Shown piece after piece: positions 5,537 to 8,307 of a stretch of DNA of 8,307 nt; positions within the stretch are counted from its first letter, which is position 1, and every line of letters begins with the position of its first letter. The notes under the pieces are model-generated. The model ran no database searches, was not told the DNA's origin, and saw nothing but the letters and a program-made list of their open reading frames with translations. Origin of the DNA: Caldilineaceae bacterium (GTDB lineage Bacteria > Chloroflexota > Anaerolineae > Caldilineales > Caldilineaceae); assembly GCA_012032975.1 (NCBI GenBank), contig JAAUPU010000086.1, positions 1 to 8,307 on the forward strand, in the 5' to 3' direction. The translations under genes and the position numbers were made by a program.

Positions 5537-8307
5537 ATGACAGACCGGTTGGAGATTCACCTGCTCGGTGGAGTACAGATCGCGCTCAATGGCGCGGCCC
5601 AGCCCCATTTCATCTCCAGCAAGATCCCTGCACTGATGGCCTATCTGGCCGTCACGGGACGCGTTCACCAGCGGGACGCGCTGGCGGCTCTACTTTGGGG
5701 CGAGATGCCCGACAGCGCCGCGGCCAACAACCTGCGTCAAGCGCTGACCAACCTCCGCAAGCATTTTGATCGGTCCCTCCTGATCACCCGCGAGACTGTG
5801 GCGTTCAACCAGGACGCGCCCTGGTTTGTCGACGCACATCTCTTCGAGGCGCGTGTCCGCTCCTCCACAGACAAACCGACGGAAGAGCGAGTGGCACTGC
5901 TGCGGCAGGCGCTGGCCCTCTATCGCGGCGATTTTATGGAGGGCTTCTTCGTGCGCGATTCCCCAGATTTCGAGGACTGGCTGTTGGTCCAGCGCGTACG
6001 CCTGCGCGAAGTGGCGCTTCAGGGCTGGGGCGTGCTGACCGAACTGCTGCTGGACAGCGGCGACTACGACGCCGCTGTCGAGACGGCCGGCTGTCTGCTC
6101 TCCATGGACCCCTGGCGCGAAGAAGCACACCGCCAGCGCATGCTGGCCCTGGCCCGCAGCGGCCAGTCGAGTGCGGCACTGGCTCAATTTCAGAGCTGCC
6201 GCGCGGTCTTGCGCCAGGAATTCGGCGTCGAACCGTCGGCGGAGACTTCCGCCCTGGATGAGCGCATCCGCGCCGCGCGTCATGGGCCGCGCCACAGTTT
6301 GCCAGCCGCGACCAGTGAATTTGTGGGTCGCGAGCAAGAACTCAACGCGATCCAGCGCCGGCTGGCTTCTCCTGCTTGCCGCCTTCTGACCCTCGTCGGT
6401 TTGGGCGGCTGCGGCAAGACACGCCTGGCGCTGCAAGCCGGCGGCGCGCTCGCGCAGGCGTTCCTCAACGGTGTCTGGTTCGTCTCCCTGGCCGCGGTCC
6501 ATCCAGGCGACACGGAGGCTTTCTTGACCACGATGGCGACCAGTCTGGCGCTTGCACCGGGCAGCGATGATCTGCGCGACCGGTTGATCCGCCACCTTCG
6601 CCCGTTGGAATCGTTGATCATCCTGGACAATCTGGAACATCTCTTGGACGAAGTCGCCTGGTTGAGCGATCTGTTGGTCGCGGCGCCCGATTTGAAGATC
6701 CTGGCCACGTCACGCGAACGGCTCGACCTTCAGGCCGAGGAGATCATGCAGGTCCACGGCCTGCCCGTGCCCCCCGACGACACGTCAGCGCCTGAAACGT
6801 TTGCGGCCGTGCGTCTCTTTGCGGCGCGTGCGCAGCGGGTCGAAGAGAGCTTTCGACTGAGCGAGGCGAACGCGCCTGCCATCACACAGATTTGCCGTCT
6901 TGTCGGCGCGCTGCCGTTGGGGATCGAGTTGGCAGCCGTTTGGGTCCATCAGCTTTCCTGCGCCGAGATCGCCCAGTCCATTGCCCAAGATATAGACTTC
7001 CTGGCCACTCGTCGCCGGGATGTCTCCCCGCGACAGCGCAGCCTGCGCGCCGCTTTCGAGCATTCCTGGCGTTTGCTTGGCGCGGACGAGCAGCAGGCGT
7101 TTGCCCATCTGTCGGTGTTCCGGGGCCCGCTTTACGCGCGACGCCGCCCGAAGACGTGGCCGACGTGGGGCTGCTTGCCCTCACTTCCTTGGTGGACAAG
7201 TCGCTGCTGGACAGGGACGAGAGCGGTCGTTATGGATTGCACGCGGCGCTTCGCCACTTTGCGGAAGAACAACTGGCCGCGCTTGGCCACGAGAACGCCA
7301 TGCGCAATCGCCACTGCCACTACTATGCGCACCTGCTGGCCGAGCAGACCGAACGATTCAAGGGGTCGGAGCAGAAGGAGGCGCTCGCACTGGTTGGGGC
7401 CGAGATCGACAACGTGCGCAGCGCGTGGTCGGAGGCGATTGCCGTGCGCAGGCTCGACCAGATCCACCTGGCGTTGGAAGGGCTTTATCACTTTTATATG
7501 ATTCGTAGCTGGTTGGCAGAAGGGATAGAGGTCTTCAGTGATGCGCGTGAAGCGCTAGAGGCAGACGAAGCCGCATCGCGCGCACCCCGCTACCGGCTGG
7601 CAATCGGTCGGCTGTTGACCCGCGAAGCCAAATTTCTCCTGACTGTTGCGCGATTTCAAGAGGCCAAAGATCTGCTGCTGCGCGGGCTGGAGCTCTTGTG
7701 CGGATTGAACGCAACCGCCGAGATCGCGACGGCGCGCTGTTATCTTGGCGGCGTCTATACCTCGCTGGGTCTCTACACGGATGCCGAGCAATATCTGGTG
7801 GCGAGCCTGACCACGCGTCGGGAAGTGGGCGACAGGTGGGGCCAAGCCGTGACGCTGCTGGAATTGGCCGGTCTTTCCTTCTACCGTGGGGACTATGGCG
7901 AAGCAAAGCTTCAATGCGAGGAGGGGCTGGCGCTGGCCACCGAATGTGGCGATCTGCAGACCATCGCCCACCTGCTCACTGGACTGAGCATCGTCCACCG
8001 ACAGCTCAGCGACTATGATCGCGCCCGCATGTACGTCGAGCGGGGGCAGGAGGTCTATGCCGCCCTGGACAGCCCGTATGGACTGATCCAAAGTCTGTTG
8101 ACGTTGGGTGGACTCGCCATGATCCAAGGGCGATACGATGAGGCCAAACCCGCGTTTCTCCGCAGCCTGGAGGCCAGCCAGGAGATCGGGCTTTCGCTCT
8201 GGGGAAGCGGACAGCTACGGTCGGCTGGGCGAGGTTGCGCTGGCAATGGGGGATGAGGCTGACGCCACGGAGCATCTGCGCATCGCATTGCGTCTGGCAG
8301 TCGCCAT
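5537..8307 (+). CDS. Large SARP/AfsR-like regulator (winged helix-BTAD-NB-ARC-TPR), frameshifted, 3' end beyond the right edge
   Basis: After correcting three single-base breaks the visible part is about 922 residues. An OmpR-type winged helix (1-95; LEIHLLGGVQ, LLWGEMPDSAAANNLRQALTNLRKHF) is followed by a bacterial transcriptional activator domain (about 96-245, ending LRQEFGVEPSAETSALDERI). The STAND ATPase then shows FVGRE, Walker A GLGGCGKT (288-295, K294), Walker B LIILDN (D364), ATSRERL (390-396) and the GLPL-type LPLGIELAA (459-467). C-terminal helices form several TPR repeats of about 40 residues. Such proteins act as cytoplasmic DNA-binding switches gated by nucleotide and ligand; the signal is unknown. 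ATG 5537 is chosen because the winged helix starts there, although the frame is open from 5306; the ribosome binding site is weak. Uncorrected, it splits into a frame ending at 7501 and another ending at 8256. Confidence 0.88.
7121..7150 (+). other. Double frameshift inside the regulator gene (two apparent +1 events)
   Basis: The protein reads HLSVFRG in the first frame up to 7126, FTRDAA in a second frame at 7131-7148, and EDVADVGLLALTSLVDKSLL in a third from 7150. The family pattern at this point (VFxGGFxxxAAxxV) matches the three pieces joined. Each step is +1, consistent with an extra base in GGGGCCC (7122-7128) and one in the CCC at 7147-7149. The TPR-containing part (7150 to about 8205) follows in this third frame. 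Confidence 0.75.
8198..8214 (+). other. Third frameshift in the regulator gene (apparent +1)
   Basis: The TPR frame runs through EASQEIGLSLWG and then degrades to a stop at 8256. Shifting by one base near the GGGG/GCGG runs (8201-8210) restores SYGRLGEVALAMGDEADATEHLRIALRLAVA from 8213 to the window end, a typical TPR helix pair that stays open. A single extra G is the simplest explanation. Confidence 0.75.

Noticed and set aside
5690..6640. Minus-strand open frame of 316 codons opposite the regulator
   Set aside because: It is antisense to the conserved winged-helix, BTAD and Walker motifs; long antisense frames are common in GC-rich genes.

Overview
The window looks like a chromosomal segment of a GC-rich bacterium, most likely an Anaerolineae/Caldilinea-type Chloroflexota. 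This is inferred from protein style: a very large SARP-like regulator (winged helix, BTAD, NB-ARC ATPase, TPR), a roughly 70-residue small-protein type I associate with that phylum, and a TTCGCG/TTCACG-rich intergenic repeat. No database search was possible. No tRNA, rRNA, CRISPR array, transposase or phage gene is visible.

Layout. Six genes lie on the minus strand and one large gene on the plus strand at the right. Read in transcription order from about 5450 leftwards: a small conserved protein (5451-5239), a six-helix membrane protein (5174-4617), a RidA/YjgF-fold protein without the catalytic arginine (4514-4119), a membrane-anchored diheme cytochrome c (3985-2997, one frameshift), a gene-poor gap of about 670 bp holding a nested inverted-repeat element and probable promoters, then a two-gene operon of a cytoplasmic type I sulfatase (2327-849) and a HAD phosphatase-like hydrolase (841 to beyond the left edge). 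The SARP-like regulator starts at 5537 on the plus strand and runs off the right edge.

How the parts relate. Sulfatase and HAD hydrolase are 7 bp apart and surely co-transcribed, suggesting sequential hydrolysis of sulfate and phosphate esters or recycling of one organic substrate (inference). The regulator and the small-protein/membrane-protein cluster are divergent, sharing a promoter region of about 85 bp with overlapping TGACA/TGTCA palindromes, the best candidate operator in the window. Strong hairpins separate the membrane-protein, RidA-like and cytochrome genes, so these three may be partly uncoupled despite sharing a strand.

Sequence quality. Four single-base frame breaks (one in the cytochrome, three in the regulator) lie in or beside short G/C runs, and the protein continues with good family character after each. 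Indel errors in the assembly are the simplest explanation, although true decay cannot be excluded. I see no clearly novel multi-gene system. The most interesting items are the nested repeat, the hairpin and palindrome pair after the RidA-like gene, and the palindrome cluster in the divergent promoter.
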